Of a stretch of DNA of 64,000 nucleotides, positions 8,408 to 19,400 are shown one piece after another. Position numbers and translations under genes: made by a program. How positions within the stretch are numbered: the stretch's first letter is position 1; each line of letters opens with the position of its first letter. Source of the DNA: Melioribacter sp. (GTDB lineage: Bacteria; Bacteroidota; Ignavibacteria; Ignavibacteriales; Melioribacteraceae). Where the stretch lies: the NCBI GenBank assembly GCA_026417975.1, contig JAOACD010000016.1, forward strand, positions 124,001 to 188,000. The letters are read 5' to 3'. Under the pieces are notes generated by a model that searched no databases, had not been told where the DNA came from, and saw nothing but the letters and a program-made list of their open reading frames with translations.

Positions 8408-11400
8408 TTGTATTTTAAAAAAAATAATAAAATAGACTATATGAAGAATTCTGTGAACATAATTCTTGATTTACTTCACAGTTTTGTATTATTAAAAGAG
8501 AAATCTATAGGGCTAAAACCGAAAGATAGGATTTACGTTTCAAATTTAGTTGGATCTTCTAAAAGCTTTTTGATAAAACTCTTAAGTGATAATGAAAACC
8601 AAATTATAGTTCTTTGTGAAAGTTTGAGAGAAATAGATGAAATGAAAGTAGAGCTAAGTATTCTTGGACTTTATGAGAAAATAATTTCTATAGAAGACTT
8701 CGAAATAGAAAATATACAAGAAAGGCTAACTAGTATTATCAATAAAGAAGATTTTATATTAATTTCAACTTATGAACTTCTTTCTAGAAAATTTCCATCA
8801 TATAGTTCAATTAAAAATAGTATTACGAAAATTAATACTGGTGGAAATATTTCTTATAATGAATTAGTAGAATTTTTAAAATTGTTAAATTATACTCAGG
8901 ATAAATTTGTTGACGAACAGGGCAAATTTGCTTTAAGAGGCTCGATAATAGATTTTTGGTCATACAGTGAAAAACTTCCCTGTAGATTAGAATTCGATGG
9001 TGATTTTATAGAATCTATTCGATACTTTGATGTAGACACACAACGTTCTACTTCCAAAATAACAACTGTAACGTTGTCGCCTTTGATTAATGAACATTCA
9101 ATTTACAGTGATGATATTTTTTCTTACCTAAAAAAACCTCTAGTAATTGCAAATGAGTATGAGCTTAGAAAACTTGAGCAACCATATATTGAAGTGAGTG
9201 AAAATAATTTGAAAGACGAAGAACTTGATGAAGAGTTAAAAGAGGAACTTTTTGAAGGGTATATTTCTGTTAACAATAAAGCTAATGATTATTCTCAAAA
9301 TTTTTTGAGTAACAATTTTCATGAAAACCTTTTTTGTAAAGATGCAAAATGGATTTTAGAGGATAGCTTAAATGTTGAAAGCAACAAGTTAGATTTAAAA
9401 CTCTCAATTTTACCTCCAATTAATTCAAATATTGAATTGCTGTTTTCAATGATTAATTCATTTGTTGAAAAAGAATACAATATTTTTATTACAGCTGAAA
9501 ATGATTTACAAAGGAATAGACTTATAGAATTGTTGTCAGAATTCAATAGTAATTTTTCGGAATTTATTGATGAAGGTAAGATTAAAATTATAACTTTACC
9601 AATTAAATCTGGCTTTATTTCGAAAAATGATAAATTTTTGTTATTAACTGATTATCAAATATTTAATAAACCTTATCGCACAAGAATAACAGTAACGAAA
9701 AGCAAAAAATCTAAAACAAAAGATTTTGCTTCTCTTAAGAAAGGTGATTTTGTAGTTCATGAGCTTTATGGGATTGGTCAATATGCTGGCTTAGAAACAA
9801 TTAAAATTGGGGATCTTGAACAAGAATCAATAAAAATTTTATATGCTGATGGTGATGTAGTTTATGTAAATCTTAATTATTTGTCTTTAGTAAAAAAGTT
9901 TTCTTCGAGAGACAATGTACAACCTAAACTTACAAAACTAGGTAGCGGTGAATGGAATAAAACTAAGAAAAAAGTTAAGGCCAAAATAAAAGATGCAGCC
10001 AGAGAATTAATAACCCTTTATGCAAAGAGGAAGTTGTCCAAGGGATTTGCATTTAGTCCAGATACTATATGGCAAAAAGAACTTGAAGCCTCTTTCTTTT
10101 ATGAAGATACTCCCGATCAAATAAAAGTTACTGAAGAAGTCAAAAAAGATATGGAAAGCGAAAATCCTATGGATCGACTTGTTTGTGGGGATGTTGGTTT
10201 TGGCAAAACAGAAATAGCTGTAAGAGCTGCATTTAAAGCTGTTAACGATAGCAAGCAGGTAGCAATACTTGTTCCTACAACTATCTTAGCAGAGCAACAC
10301 TATAATACTTTTAGAGATCGCCTTTCACAATTTCCTGTAAAAATTGAAATGCTTTCAAGATTTCGTACAAGAAAAGAACAAAAGGAAATTATAGAAAAAC
10401 TTAGTAGAGGAGAAATAGATATTATAATTGGTACTCATAGATTACTTTCTAGTGATGTTAGGTTTAAAGATTTAGGTTTACTTATAATTGATGAAGAGCA
10501 TCGTTTCGGTGTAATGGCGAAAGAAAAGCTTCGAGCGCTTAAAACAAATGTCGATACTTTAACTTTAACTGCAACACCAATTCCGAGGACATTAAATCTT
10601 TCTCTTTTAGGAGCGAGAGATTTATCAATAATTGCAACACCACCCCCTAATCGTCAACCCATATATACTAAGATAGATACTTTTAATATTCATAAAATTA
10701 GAGAGTGGATTCTTTCTGAGGTTAATAGAGGGGGCCAAGTTTATTTTATACATGATAGAATTCAATCAATTGAGAAAATAGCTGCTTATTTGCAAAAGTA
10801 TATTCCAGAAGTAAAGATTGGGATTGCTCATGGACAGATGAAAACTACACAGCTAGAAAAAGTAATTCATGATTTTTTAAACAAGCAGTACGATGTACTT
10901 GTATCTACAAAAATTATTGAGTCTGGGATAGATATTCCAAGTGTTAATACTATAATTATTAATCGTGCAGACAGATTTGGCCTTGCAGAGTTACATCAAC
11001 TAAGAGGAAGAGTAGGAAGAAGTGATAAACAAGCTTATGCTTATTTACTTGTTCCTTCTGTGGATACCATTACAAAGAAAGCTGTCAAACGTCTTCAAGC
11101 AATAGAAGAATATACAGATTTAGGAGAAGGCTTCAATATTTCAATGAGAGATCTTGAAATTAGAGGAGCTGGTAATTTGTTAGGTACAGAACAAAGTGGA
11201 TTTATAGATTCTGTTGGCTTTGACTTGTACCTTAAACTAGTAGATGAAGCTGTTGAAGAACTTCGACAAAGTGAATTTAAGGAAGTATTTAAAGATTTAC
11301 CAAAACAAATTGAAAGATCTGAACCAACTATTGATGCTTTTTTTGAAATAGGAATTCCACAAAGCTATATGCCTGACCAATCAGACCGTCTCAGTTTTTA

Positions 11401-11803
11401 TAGTGCTTTCTTTTCAATGGTAAAAATTGAAGAAACTGATGAATTAAAAGAAGAAATGTATGATAGATTTGGAAAAATTCCTCAAAAGGTTGAAAGATTA
11501 ATTCTTGTAGCTAAATTACGTTATTATGCATCTTTTGCTTTACTAGAAAGAATTATAATTAAAAAGCAGAAAAGTATATTTATTTTACCGAAAGGTAACA
11601 AAGAAGATTTTTATCAAAATAAATTTGTCCCTTTACTTAATTATATTTATGAGAAGTATAAAAACGATGTAAAATTTGTTCAACAAAATGAGATATTGAA
11701 ACTGGAGATTATAAATCATTCTGATGAACCAGAAATGATATTGAAATTCTTAATTGATTTTTGTAAAGACATTCAAGAATTTATATCTAAAGAACCCAAG
11801 TAA
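8408..11803 (+). CDS. mfd: Transcription-repair coupling factor
   Basis: This is a full-length Mfd of about 1131 residues. It has the UvrB-homology N-terminal module (RGSIIDFWSYSEKLPCRLEF), the CarD-like RNA polymerase interaction domain (LKKGDFVVHELYGIGQYAGL), the translocase core with Walker A GDVGFGKTE, DEEH box and TATPIPRTL, then HQLRGRVGRS and the RGAGNLLG region, and a C-terminal D7 domain. Mfd removes RNA polymerase stalled at lesions and recruits UvrA. I place the start at TTG 8408 because AAGGAGGGG lies at the right distance before it. An upstream in-frame TTG at 8387 overlaps that SD, and ATG 8441 lacks one. Confidence 0.96.
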   Translation: MYFKKNNKIDYMKNSVNIILDLLHSFVLLKEKSIGLKPKDRIYVSNLVGSSKSFLIKLLSDNENQIIVLCESLREIDEMKVELSILGLYEKIISIEDFEIENIQERLTSIINKEDFILISTYELLSRKFPSYSSIKNSITKINTGGNISYNELVEFLKLLNYTQDKFVDEQGKFALRGSIIDFWSYSEKLPCRLEFDGDFIESIRYFDVDTQRSTSKITTVTLSPLINEHSIYSDDIFSYLKKPLVIANEYELRKLEQPYIEVSENNLKDEELDEELKEELFEGYISVNNKANDYSQNFLSNNFHENLFCKDAKWILEDSLNVESNKLDLKLSILPPINSNIELLFSMINSFVEKEYNIFITAENDLQRNRLIELLSEFNSNFSEFIDEGKIKIITLPIKSGFISKNDKFLLLTDYQIFNKPYRTRITVTKSKKSKTKDFASLKKGDFVVHELYGIGQYAGLETIKIGDLEQESIKILYADGDVVYVNLNYLSLVKKFSSRDNVQPKLTKLGSGEWNKTKKKVKAKIKDAARELITLYAKRKLSKGFAFSPDTIWQKELEASFFYEDTPDQIKVTEEVKKDMESENPMDRLVCGDVGFGKTEIAVRAAFKAVNDSKQVAILVPTTILAEQHYNTFRDRLSQFPVKIEMLSRFRTRKEQKEIIEKLSRGEIDIIIGTHRLLSSDVRFKDLGLLIIDEEHRFGVMAKEKLRALKTNVDTLTLTATPIPRTLNLSLLGARDLSIIATPPPNRQPIYTKIDTFNIHKIREWILSEVNRGGQVYFIHDRIQSIEKIAAYLQKYIPEVKIGIAHGQMKTTQLEKVIHDFLNKQYDVLVSTKIIESGIDIPSVNTIIINRADRFGLAELHQLRGRVGRSDKQAYAYLLVPSVDTITKKAVKRLQAIEEYTDLGEGFNISMRDLEIRGAGNLLGTEQSGFIDSVGFDLYLKLVDEAVEELRQSEFKEVFKDLPKQIERSEPTIDAFFEIGIPQSYMPDQSDRLSFYSAFFSMVKIEETDELKEEMYDRFGKIPQKVERLILVAKLRYYASFALLERIIIKKQKSIFILPKGNKEDFYQNKFVPLLNYIYEKYKNDVKFVQQNEILKLEIINHSDEPEMILKFLIDFCKDIQEFISKEPK

Positions 11804-11871
11804 TTTTTGAATTAGGAATTATCAAGTAATATTTTCATCATTGCAAATAACTAATATCTCTGGGAGAAAGA

Positions 11872-12297
11872 ATGAGAATAATAATAAAAGTATTTATCTA
11901 TATGGCAATACTTTTTTTCATTGCCATTCAGTTTATTAAAGTAGACAGAAGTAATCCACGTGTGACTGCAGATATAAACGCTTCTTCTGAATTAAAAAGT
12001 ATTTTGAAAAATTCATGTTATGACTGCCACTCTAATGAAACAAAATGGCCTTGGTATAGTTACATTGCTCCTATTTCTTTTTTGATTGTAAACGATGTAA
12101 ACGAAGGTAGAAAAGAACTTAATTTTTCAGAATGGGAAAATTATGATAGTTCAAGAAAACTTAAGTTGAAAAATGAAATATGGGAAGAAGTTGAAAAGGG
12201 TAGAATGCCTTTAAGATTTTATACATTCTTACATCCTAACTCCAATATAGATTATATGAAAAAGCAAGTTATAAAAAAATGGGTAAAAGGTTATTAA
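11872..12297 (+). CDS. Membrane-anchored haem-binding (CxxCH) protein
   Basis: This 141-residue protein has an N-terminal hydrophobic anchor (VFIYMAILFFIAIQFI) and then a haem-binding domain. A single c-type motif CYDCH occurs near residue 47, in a context (ILKNSCYDCHSNETKWPWYS) typical of the Haem_bd domain of Bacteroidota. The remainder includes NEGRKELNFSEW and a KGRMPLRFYTFLHP segment matching the conserved end of that family. It is likely tethered on the periplasmic side and could be an electron carrier or sensor. It lies 6 bp before the serine hydrolase. An SD (GGGAGAAAG) precedes the ATG. Confidence 0.86.
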   Translation: MRIIIKVFIYMAILFFIAIQFIKVDRSNPRVTADINASSELKSILKNSCYDCHSNETKWPWYSYIAPISFLIVNDVNEGRKELNFSEWENYDSSRKLKLKNEIWEEVEKGRMPLRFYTFLHPNSNIDYMKKQVIKKWVKGY

Positions 12298-12303
12298 ACT
12301 GAT

Positions 12304-13329
12304 ATGATATCGAAAGTATTCTTTTTTGCTTTGTTTACTTTTGTATTTATTATCCCAGGGAAAAACTATAGTGATAAGTATGAAAATAAAAATGTTATGA
12401 AGAAATTAAATGAATTAGATTCATTTTTAATTAATTATAACAAATCTAATCCAGTGACACATAGTTTAATAATTTACAAGGATAATGAACTTTTGTTTGA
12501 GAAGTATTATAACGGCTTTTATCATTCAAAGCTTGGTAATCTTAAATCTGTAACAAAAAGTATTGTTTCCCTGCTTATAGGAATTGCTATCGATAAAGGT
12601 TTTATTAAGAATGAAAATGAAAAGTTAATAAATATTTTTCCGGAATTATTTGAAAAAAATACAATTGATGAAAAAAAGAAGGAAATTAATCTAAAACATT
12701 TGTTAACAATGAGCGCAGGATTTGAATGGAATAACTTTGGAGGTAAATGGCGAAGTGGATGGGATAATTCAAAAAATCAAAATAAGTATTTAATTGAAAA
12801 AGTTCCTTTAAAAAATAATCCAGGTGAAGTTTGGAATTACAATAGTGGCTTATCTCACTTACTATCAGGTATTATTAAAAAAAGTTCTGGAATGAACACA
12901 CTTGAATTTGCGAAAAAATATTTGTTTGGTCCACTTGGTATAAATTATGTAAAATGGGATAAATCTAATGATGGTAATGAAAAAGGAAATTCTGAATTAT
13001 GGCTTAAACCTAAAGACCTTGCTAAAATAGGTTTAATGTTACTGAATGAAGGGAAATGGAATGGGAACCAAATAATTAGTAAAAATTGGATTGAAAAATT
13101 AAAAAAGAAATTTTTTGATGGATTTCCCCAGATAGGCGGTTATAGTTACCATTGGCATACAAGAAAATTTGGTAGGTATAATTCTTTTCTCGCAGCAGGA
13201 TGGGGAGGACAATTTTTAATTATTATCCCAGCATTAAACATGGTTGTTGTCAATACCTCAAGATGGGATGTTGCAAAATCAACTTATGTTATTTTTGAAG
13301 TGATAGAAAAATACTTAATAATTAATTAA
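12304..13329 (+). CDS. Secreted serine hydrolase, class C beta-lactamase family
   Basis: A signal peptide (MISKVFFFALFTFVFIIPG) precedes a penicillin-binding/beta-lactamase-like domain. The active-site motif S-x-x-K is SVTK in LKSVTKSIVSLLIG, near residue 84. The second motif is Tyr-Asn-Ser in WNYNSGLSHLLSG, and GWGGQ takes the place of the usual third KTG/HxG box. Total length is 341 residues. Members of this family act as esterases, D-aminopeptidases or beta-lactamases, and the particular activity cannot be read from the sequence. It lies between the haem-binding gene and the sensor kinase, all in the same direction with 4-6 bp gaps. Confidence 0.86.
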   Translation: MISKVFFFALFTFVFIIPGKNYSDKYENKNVMKKLNELDSFLINYNKSNPVTHSLIIYKDNELLFEKYYNGFYHSKLGNLKSVTKSIVSLLIGIAIDKGFIKNENEKLINIFPELFEKNTIDEKKKEINLKHLLTMSAGFEWNNFGGKWRSGWDNSKNQNKYLIEKVPLKNNPGEVWNYNSGLSHLLSGIIKKSSGMNTLEFAKKYLFGPLGINYVKWDKSNDGNEKGNSELWLKPKDLAKIGLMLLNEGKWNGNQIISKNWIEKLKKKFFDGFPQIGGYSYHWHTRKFGRYNSFLAAGWGGQFLIIIPALNMVVVNTSRWDVAKSTYVIFEVIEKYLIIN

Positions 13330-13333
13330 AGAA

Positions 13334-14458
13334 ATGAGTTTCTTAGCTCTTAAAAGAATTTATTTTAATAAAGAAAAAAACTATCATCAATTTTTACTAG
13401 CGTTACTTTTTATTCTAATTCTATTTGCAATTTCTGTAGCTTTACAACATTATTTTATAATTGAAAAAAATTCAAAACAGCATTATAGTTTATTATGGCA
13501 TGTTTCATTTAATCTTTTCTATTGGCTTTATTGGATTTTAATATTTCCATTAATTAGCAAAATAGTTAAAAAGTTTTATAGAGAAAAATTTGGTGATTAT
13601 GTGGTTTTATATTTAGTAGCTCCTCTAATTTTTGTAAGTATTCATCAAGTAATTTCTGCAGTAGTTATCAATTTGGTACTTGATTATCTTGATATTAAAA
13701 CATTAATCTATAGAAGAATATTGCGTAATCAATGGCTTTGGGTAGATATTGTTGTTTATTTTATAATTTCAACAGGTATTTATGTAGTAGAAAAACTTGA
13801 AGAAAACAAAAAGGAAGAAATTAAATTATCACGATTAAAGAATAGTATTACACAATCTCAGATAAAATTACTTCAAAGCCAAATTCATCCCCACTTTTTG
13901 TTTAATACTTTTAACACTCTTTCTACATTTATATTGAAGGAGGATAGAGAAAATTCAATAAAGTTAATAAAAAGTATTAAAGAATTTATTGCTAAATCTA
14001 CTAAAGAATATAATACTCTTATACCTTTAGGAGAAGAGCTTTTTTTTGTTAAGAGTTATCTTGAAATTGAAAAATTAAGATATGGAGAAAAATTTTCTTA
14101 TATAATTGATTGTACCGAAGATGCAAAAAATATTTTCATACCAAATTTTATTATACAACCTATAGTGGAAAATTCTATACGTCATGGTATATCAAAAAAA
14201 AGTAAAGATGGTTTTATAAGTATTAGTATTAATTGTGAGTATAATTATTTAATAATAAGAGTAGAAGATAACGGAGAAGGAATTAATGAGAATAATAAAC
14301 ATAATGGCTTAGGCTTAAAAATTATAAAAAGTCAGCTTGAATATTTTTTTGAAGACAAATATGAATTCTATTTATTAAAGTCCAACTTGGGCGGATTAAA
14401 AGTACATATTAAAATTCCTTGCTATAAGAAGGAAGAAGCATTCGCATATGCTAATTAA
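13334..14458 (+). CDS. LytS/YehU-type sensor histidine kinase
   Basis: The protein is 374 residues with about four membrane helices in the first 150, a short coiled stretch, and a His_kinase domain. QSQIHPHFLFNTFNTLS at about 182-198 carries the phosphoacceptor His187 (P-H-F), and the N-box (PIVENSIRHGI), DNGEGI and GLGLKII complete an intact ATP site. It would autophosphorylate and signal to the LytTR regulator two genes downstream. It begins 4 bp after the serine hydrolase and overlaps the next gene by 11 bp. No periplasmic sensor domain is visible, so the input is probably membrane-associated. Confidence 0.92.
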   Translation: MSFLALKRIYFNKEKNYHQFLLALLFILILFAISVALQHYFIIEKNSKQHYSLLWHVSFNLFYWLYWILIFPLISKIVKKFYREKFGDYVVLYLVAPLIFVSIHQVISAVVINLVLDYLDIKTLIYRRILRNQWLWVDIVVYFIISTGIYVVEKLEENKKEEIKLSRLKNSITQSQIKLLQSQIHPHFLFNTFNTLSTFILKEDRENSIKLIKSIKEFIAKSTKEYNTLIPLGEELFFVKSYLEIEKLRYGEKFSYIIDCTEDAKNIFIPNFIIQPIVENSIRHGISKKSKDGFISISINCEYNYLIIRVEDNGEGINENNKHNGLGLKIIKSQLEYFFEDKYEFYLLKSNLGGLKVHIKIPCYKKEEAFAYAN

Positions 14459-15482
14459 GTTAAAAAATGTAATAGATAGTAAACTATTCTTGCCACTGTT
14501 TATAGTGCTTTCTTTTGTAAGTTTAATTAATTCTCTTCAAACTTATTATGTCTATCGTAAAATCAGCAACTCGGTTGTACTATTACTTATAACAAAATTA
14601 ATTTATAATTGGTACTTTATTCTAATTGCAATCGTTGTTATGATTCTGGTAAATAAAAGAAGCTTGAATTTCTTTAGTTTGGTAGGTAATACTGGTTTAG
14701 TTGTATTCTTAATTGTTTTCCATCAATTGCTCGCTTATAATACAGAAGAAATTTTTCTAGTTAGGAAAAGCTTTAAAAATTTTTCTCAATACTTATTTAA
14801 TAATCCCTTAGTATGGCTTGATGTTGTGATGATTATATTCTTTTATATAAGTTTTTACCTTATAAAATATAGGGAACAATTAAAAGAAAACGAACTCAAA
14901 GCTAACCAACTAAAAGAAAAATTATCTTTAGTAAAACTCAAGGAATTAAAAAGTAAGATAGACCCTAATTTTTTAACAAAATCATTAAATAAAATTTCAG
15001 AATTAGTTGAAGAAGGTAAAACTTCGGAAGCGAATAATTTACTTACACTTTTGAGTGAATTTTTAAGAGAGATTCTTTATTACGATAAAGAAGTTCTAAA
15101 ACTTGGTGATGAAATAAATTTAATAGAAAAATACTTGATGATTGAAAGAGTTTTAACCAATAGAAGATTAAATTTCACAATAAAAGGAGATATTGAAAAA
15201 GAAAATCTTGAAATTAGTACATTTTCCATTTTGCATGTAATTAAAAGTATTTCATATATAATTAATAGTGAGATTTCGTTCGAACTTCTATTAGAAGATG
15301 AAAATGTTGACTTTGTAATTCTCAACATATTTTTTAAAGATTTAGAGTTAGAAAAGAATGTTTTTGATAAAGTTTATTTACTTTTTGAAAATAATCAAAG
15401 TCTTAATTTAACTAGTAATAATAATTCTGTATCTATATCTATTAAATTAAAAGAAAAAGCATTACAAGTTGAAGGTGAATAA
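14448..15482 (+). CDS. Degenerate LytS-like kinase paralogue (pseudokinase)
   Basis: The 344-residue protein has the layout of the preceding kinase: four hydrophobic helices, a charged coiled segment, then a His_kinase-like core. The key positions are lost. The phosphoacceptor segment reads KSKIDPNFLTKSLNKIS (about 169-185), with Asn174 in place of the catalytic His and Asp172 for the preceding His. The N-box is replaced by HVIKSISYIINS, and neither glycine box is recognisable. The reading frame is intact and packed (11-bp overlap upstream, adjacent stop/start downstream), so it is not a decaying gene by those criteria. It may be a regulatory partner for the active kinase. Confidence 0.85.
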   Translation: MLIKLKNVIDSKLFLPLFIVLSFVSLINSLQTYYVYRKISNSVVLLLITKLIYNWYFILIAIVVMILVNKRSLNFFSLVGNTGLVVFLIVFHQLLAYNTEEIFLVRKSFKNFSQYLFNNPLVWLDVVMIIFFYISFYLIKYREQLKENELKANQLKEKLSLVKLKELKSKIDPNFLTKSLNKISELVEEGKTSEANNLLTLLSEFLREILYYDKEVLKLGDEINLIEKYLMIERVLTNRRLNFTIKGDIEKENLEISTFSILHVIKSISYIINSEISFELLLEDENVDFVILNIFFKDLELEKNVFDKVYLLFENNQSLNLTSNNNSVSISIKLKEKALQVEGE

Positions 15483-16283
15483 TTGAAAGTAAAAACAATC
15501 ATTATTGATGATGAGCCTCATGCCAGAGAAGGATTGATAATTCGTCTTAGAAATTACAATGTAATAGATGTTATTGCAGAATGTTCTTCGGGCAACGAAG
15601 CTATTGATAAGATTAATTCTTTAGCACCTGATTTAGTTTTTTTAGATATTCAGATGCCAGATATGAGTGGTTTTGAGGTTCTCAAGAATATAAAACAAGA
15701 AAAAGTGCCATTTGTAATTTTTGTAACAGCATATGATAAATATGCGTTGAAAGCTTTTGAATATCATGCAATAGATTATTTATTAAAACCGATTAATGAA
15801 GAAAGATTAAAAAGTGCAATTAACTACGCAATCAATGAAATCAAAGGTTATCGAATAGAGCATTATTCAGAGAAGATTAAATTAATAGCAAATGAATATT
15901 TAGAATTAATGAAAAATGATGAGGCATTTTTAAGAGAGAAAAAATTTGTTAACAGAATATCTGTAAAACACAAGAATGTTATTAAAATAATTTCTGTAAA
16001 AGATATTGATTGGCTCGAGGCTCAAGGAGATTATGTTTGTGTTCATACAGATAATGAAAAATACCTTATACATGATTCATTGAAATCATTGGAAAAAAAG
16101 TTAGATCCTGAACAATTTGTTAGAATTCATCGATCTGCAATTGTAAACATAGATAAGATTGAAATTATAAAGTCTAATTTGCAAGGTGATTATGATGTTT
16201 TTCTTAAAAATGGTACCAAAGTAAAAATGAGCAGGAATTATAAAAAAGATTTTCAAAGAATTATGGGAAATATGTTAAATTAA
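15483..16283 (+). CDS. LytTR-family response regulator
   Basis: Residues 1-120 form a complete receiver: IIDDEPHAREGL supplies the acidic pair, Asp55 in DLVFLDIQMP is the phosphoacceptor, FVTAYDKYA gives the switch Thr, and LLKPI the Lys. After a linker, residues about 165-265 form a LytTR DNA-binding domain (NVIKIISVKDIDWLEAQGDY, FVRIHRSAIVNIDKI, MSRNYK). The start is a TTG placed directly after the stop of the pseudokinase, with GGTGA as SD, so the three signalling genes are translationally linked. It is the likely output of this sensor module. Its targets are unknown; the adjacent pectinesterase gene is a candidate by position only. Confidence 0.93.
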   Translation: MKVKTIIIDDEPHAREGLIIRLRNYNVIDVIAECSSGNEAIDKINSLAPDLVFLDIQMPDMSGFEVLKNIKQEKVPFVIFVTAYDKYALKAFEYHAIDYLLKPINEERLKSAINYAINEIKGYRIEHYSEKIKLIANEYLELMKNDEAFLREKKFVNRISVKHKNVIKIISVKDIDWLEAQGDYVCVHTDNEKYLIHDSLKSLEKKLDPEQFVRIHRSAIVNIDKIEIIKSNLQGDYDVFLKNGTKVKMSRNYKKDFQRIMGNMLN

Positions 16284-16409
16284 CCTCTTTTAACCTCACA
16301 AAATAGCATCTCGTCGAATAATATTGCAGTTTGTGGAAATCCAATTAGAAGTATTGAATCAATCTGCTAAATTATAGTTAATATTTCTCTTGAGCTTAAT
16401 GGAGGCGCC

Positions 16410-19400
16410 ATGAAAAAGTATTTACTAGTTCTAATTTTTTTATTGTTTAATAATTTAATTTATACTCAAAATAAAGCATTTGTACAATGGAAATGTATTC
16501 CACCAGATAGTCAGAAGGTTTCTGTAGTCCAAGGTAATCTCGTAGGATTTCCACAAATAGGTAGCCCAGGTTTTGTTGTAAGAAGTTATACAGGAACTAA
16601 CCCAGGTCCACTTGGCACAAATCAAAGATGGTGGCCTCATGATGGAACTAATCCTATTTCATGGGGAAATGAAACAGTTCAGGTTAGTACACGTTATGTT
16701 CAATTTTCTTTAATGCCTAAAAGTGGATATACATTTTACGCAGATTCAATTTCCCTTTGGCTGGGAGGTGGAGGAACAAGTTATATGAGGGCAAATATTT
16801 GGGTTTCATTAAAATCATCATTTATAAATGCAAAAAAATTAAATCCGAATCCTCTGATACTTGGTAATAATAATGATACTCTCTATATATTTAAGATAGG
16901 TGAACAAGTGAAAGATGGAGATACTTTGTTTGTTAGGGTATATCCATGGTATGAAGGTACGCCTTCAACTTCAAAATATCTTTATATACAAGATGTTAAA
17001 ATTTGGGGTACTACAAAAGGCAAAACCTACTTGGCTACAGCAAAATGGCCTTTAACAAATCCTGCAGATGGTGGTACAGGATTTTCAGTAATTACAACAG
17101 GACAGGTAGTAGCAGAAGATGAGTTTTTCAAAAATACTGAAATTAATCAATATACAGGACCAAATAATAGTCAAAGAATAAGAATGGCTGGTACAAATAA
17201 TACATGGCCAGCTGGATTGAAAGATCAAATAGACAGTGTATATGTACAATTCGCAGTTGGACCTAAGTCTGGTTACACATTTTATGTTAATAAAATTTCA
17301 CTTGATATAGGGGCAAGAAGTTCTAGTACTTTTAAGGCAAATATTTGGATTTCAACAGATAAGCAGTTTAAGAATGCAATAAAATTAGATTATAAAACTA
17401 GTGATCCTTCTGGTAATAATTACTTGAATTCTAACTTACTTGAGCATTTTGAATTTACTCAAAATATAATTGTCAAATCAGGAGAAAAATTTTATTTGAG
17501 AATTTATCCATGGCATGAAAGTTCAACTGTTTCGACTGGCAAATATTTATGTTTACAAAATATTATTATTGAGGGTGAGGTAGAAGGTAGTCCTGTAGCT
17601 TCTAGTGTTTTATGGCCTTATGAGGAAGGAGAAGAGTTTGTAACAACAGGACCTGTATTAGGCGAAGCTGTTAAATATAGCCCTACTATGAAATTCTATG
17701 GAACTACACAATTACCAGATGTAAATGGAAAGAATTTAAAATGCGGTGCTATACAAACTGTCTCTAAAACATGGAATGCTGAACCTAACCCTACAGATAC
17801 ACTTTATTTTCAATATACAGCTAAACCTAAGTTTGGAGGCACTTTATATGTAGATTCTGTTTCTTTTTATATGGGGGGATGGTTTTCTAATAATTTAAGA
17901 GCAGCAGTTTATTATTCTAAGGATTCAACATTTACAAAAAAATTTTTACTAATTAAAGATACTTCACTCGTTGGAAATAAGTTAAGCAAATTTGGAGCTA
18001 AACTTGAAGAGATAGTTAATACAGGAGAAAAGTTTTATTTGAGAATTTATCCCCATAATACAAAAGCAGAAGGTTGGGCAAAGTTAATAGCAGTTGATAG
18101 TATGAAAATTATGGGGAGAGTCTTGGGTGTTACAGCAGATCCGCCTACGGTAACTACATTGCAAGTTGCGGATATTTCAACCACTTTTGCTACAAGTGGT
18201 GGAAATATACCTAATGATGGAGGTGCTATTGTAACTTCACGTGGAGTGTGTTGGAATACAAAAGGTAATCCAACTATTAATGACAATAAGACAAATGACG
18301 GTAGTGGTTCAGGCTCGTTTAAAAGTATTATGACGGGATTAACTCCGGGTACTAAGTATTTTGTTCGTGCTTATGCAATTAATAGTGCTGGAATTTCTTA
18401 TGGTAATGTATTAGAGTTTACTACACTAGATTCTTTAACAGTTCCTGTTGTTAAAACTACAACTATTACAAATATATTAGCTAAAACTGCAAATGGAGGC
18501 GGTGAGGTATTAAATTGGGGTGGTGATTCAGTAATAGTAAGAGGAGTATGCTGGAATAAAACAGGAAATCCTACTATTAAGGATTCAAAAACAGAAAATG
18601 GAAAAGGAATTGGCAAATTTGTAAGTATATTATACCCATTAGAACCTAATACTAAATACTATGTTCGTGCTTATGCAACTAATAGTAAAGGTACTGGATA
18701 TGGTGAAGAAATAACCTTTACGACCCAACAAATAGCTCCTCCTGTAACAAAAGTTGTAGCAAAAGATGGAACAGGTGATTATACTTCTGTGCAAGCTGCA
18801 TTCAATGATATCCCAGATTATTATACCGGCACTTATACAATTTTTGTGAAAAAAGGTGTTTATTATGAAAAAATATTATTGCCTGCTTCGAAAACTAATG
18901 TTGTATTGAAGGGAGAAGATAGAGATAAAACTATCTTAACTTATGATGATTATGCAGGTAAAAATAATCTTGGGACCTCTGGTTCATATAGTGTAGCAAT
19001 TGATGCAGATGATTTTACAGCAATGAATATAACTTTCCAAAACACTATCAAGAACGATGGCTCACGAGGAGGAAATGAACAAGCAGTTGCATTAAGAGTA
19101 AATGGAGATCGACAGCAATATTACAACTGCAAGTTGCTAGGTTATCAGGATACATACTATACATGGGGAGGAAGAGGAGTTGGCAGAATTTATATGAAAA
19201 ACTGTTATATAGAAGGTTCTGTTGATTTTATATTTGGAAGAGATATTGTAGTTTTTGATTCATGTGAAATTCACATTAATAGAGAAGGAGGAACATTAAC
19301 TGCTGCTAGCACAGATGCTGAATCTAAATTTGGTTATGTCTTTAGAGATTGTAAAATAACCGCCGATTCAATTGGGTTTGATGGCAGACGTATTACATCA

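Noticed and set aside
14448-15482. Second kinase as a broken pseudogene
   Set aside because: The frame is full-length with no internal stop or shift, and both ends are tightly packed with neighbours, so it is treated as a functional pseudokinase candidate.
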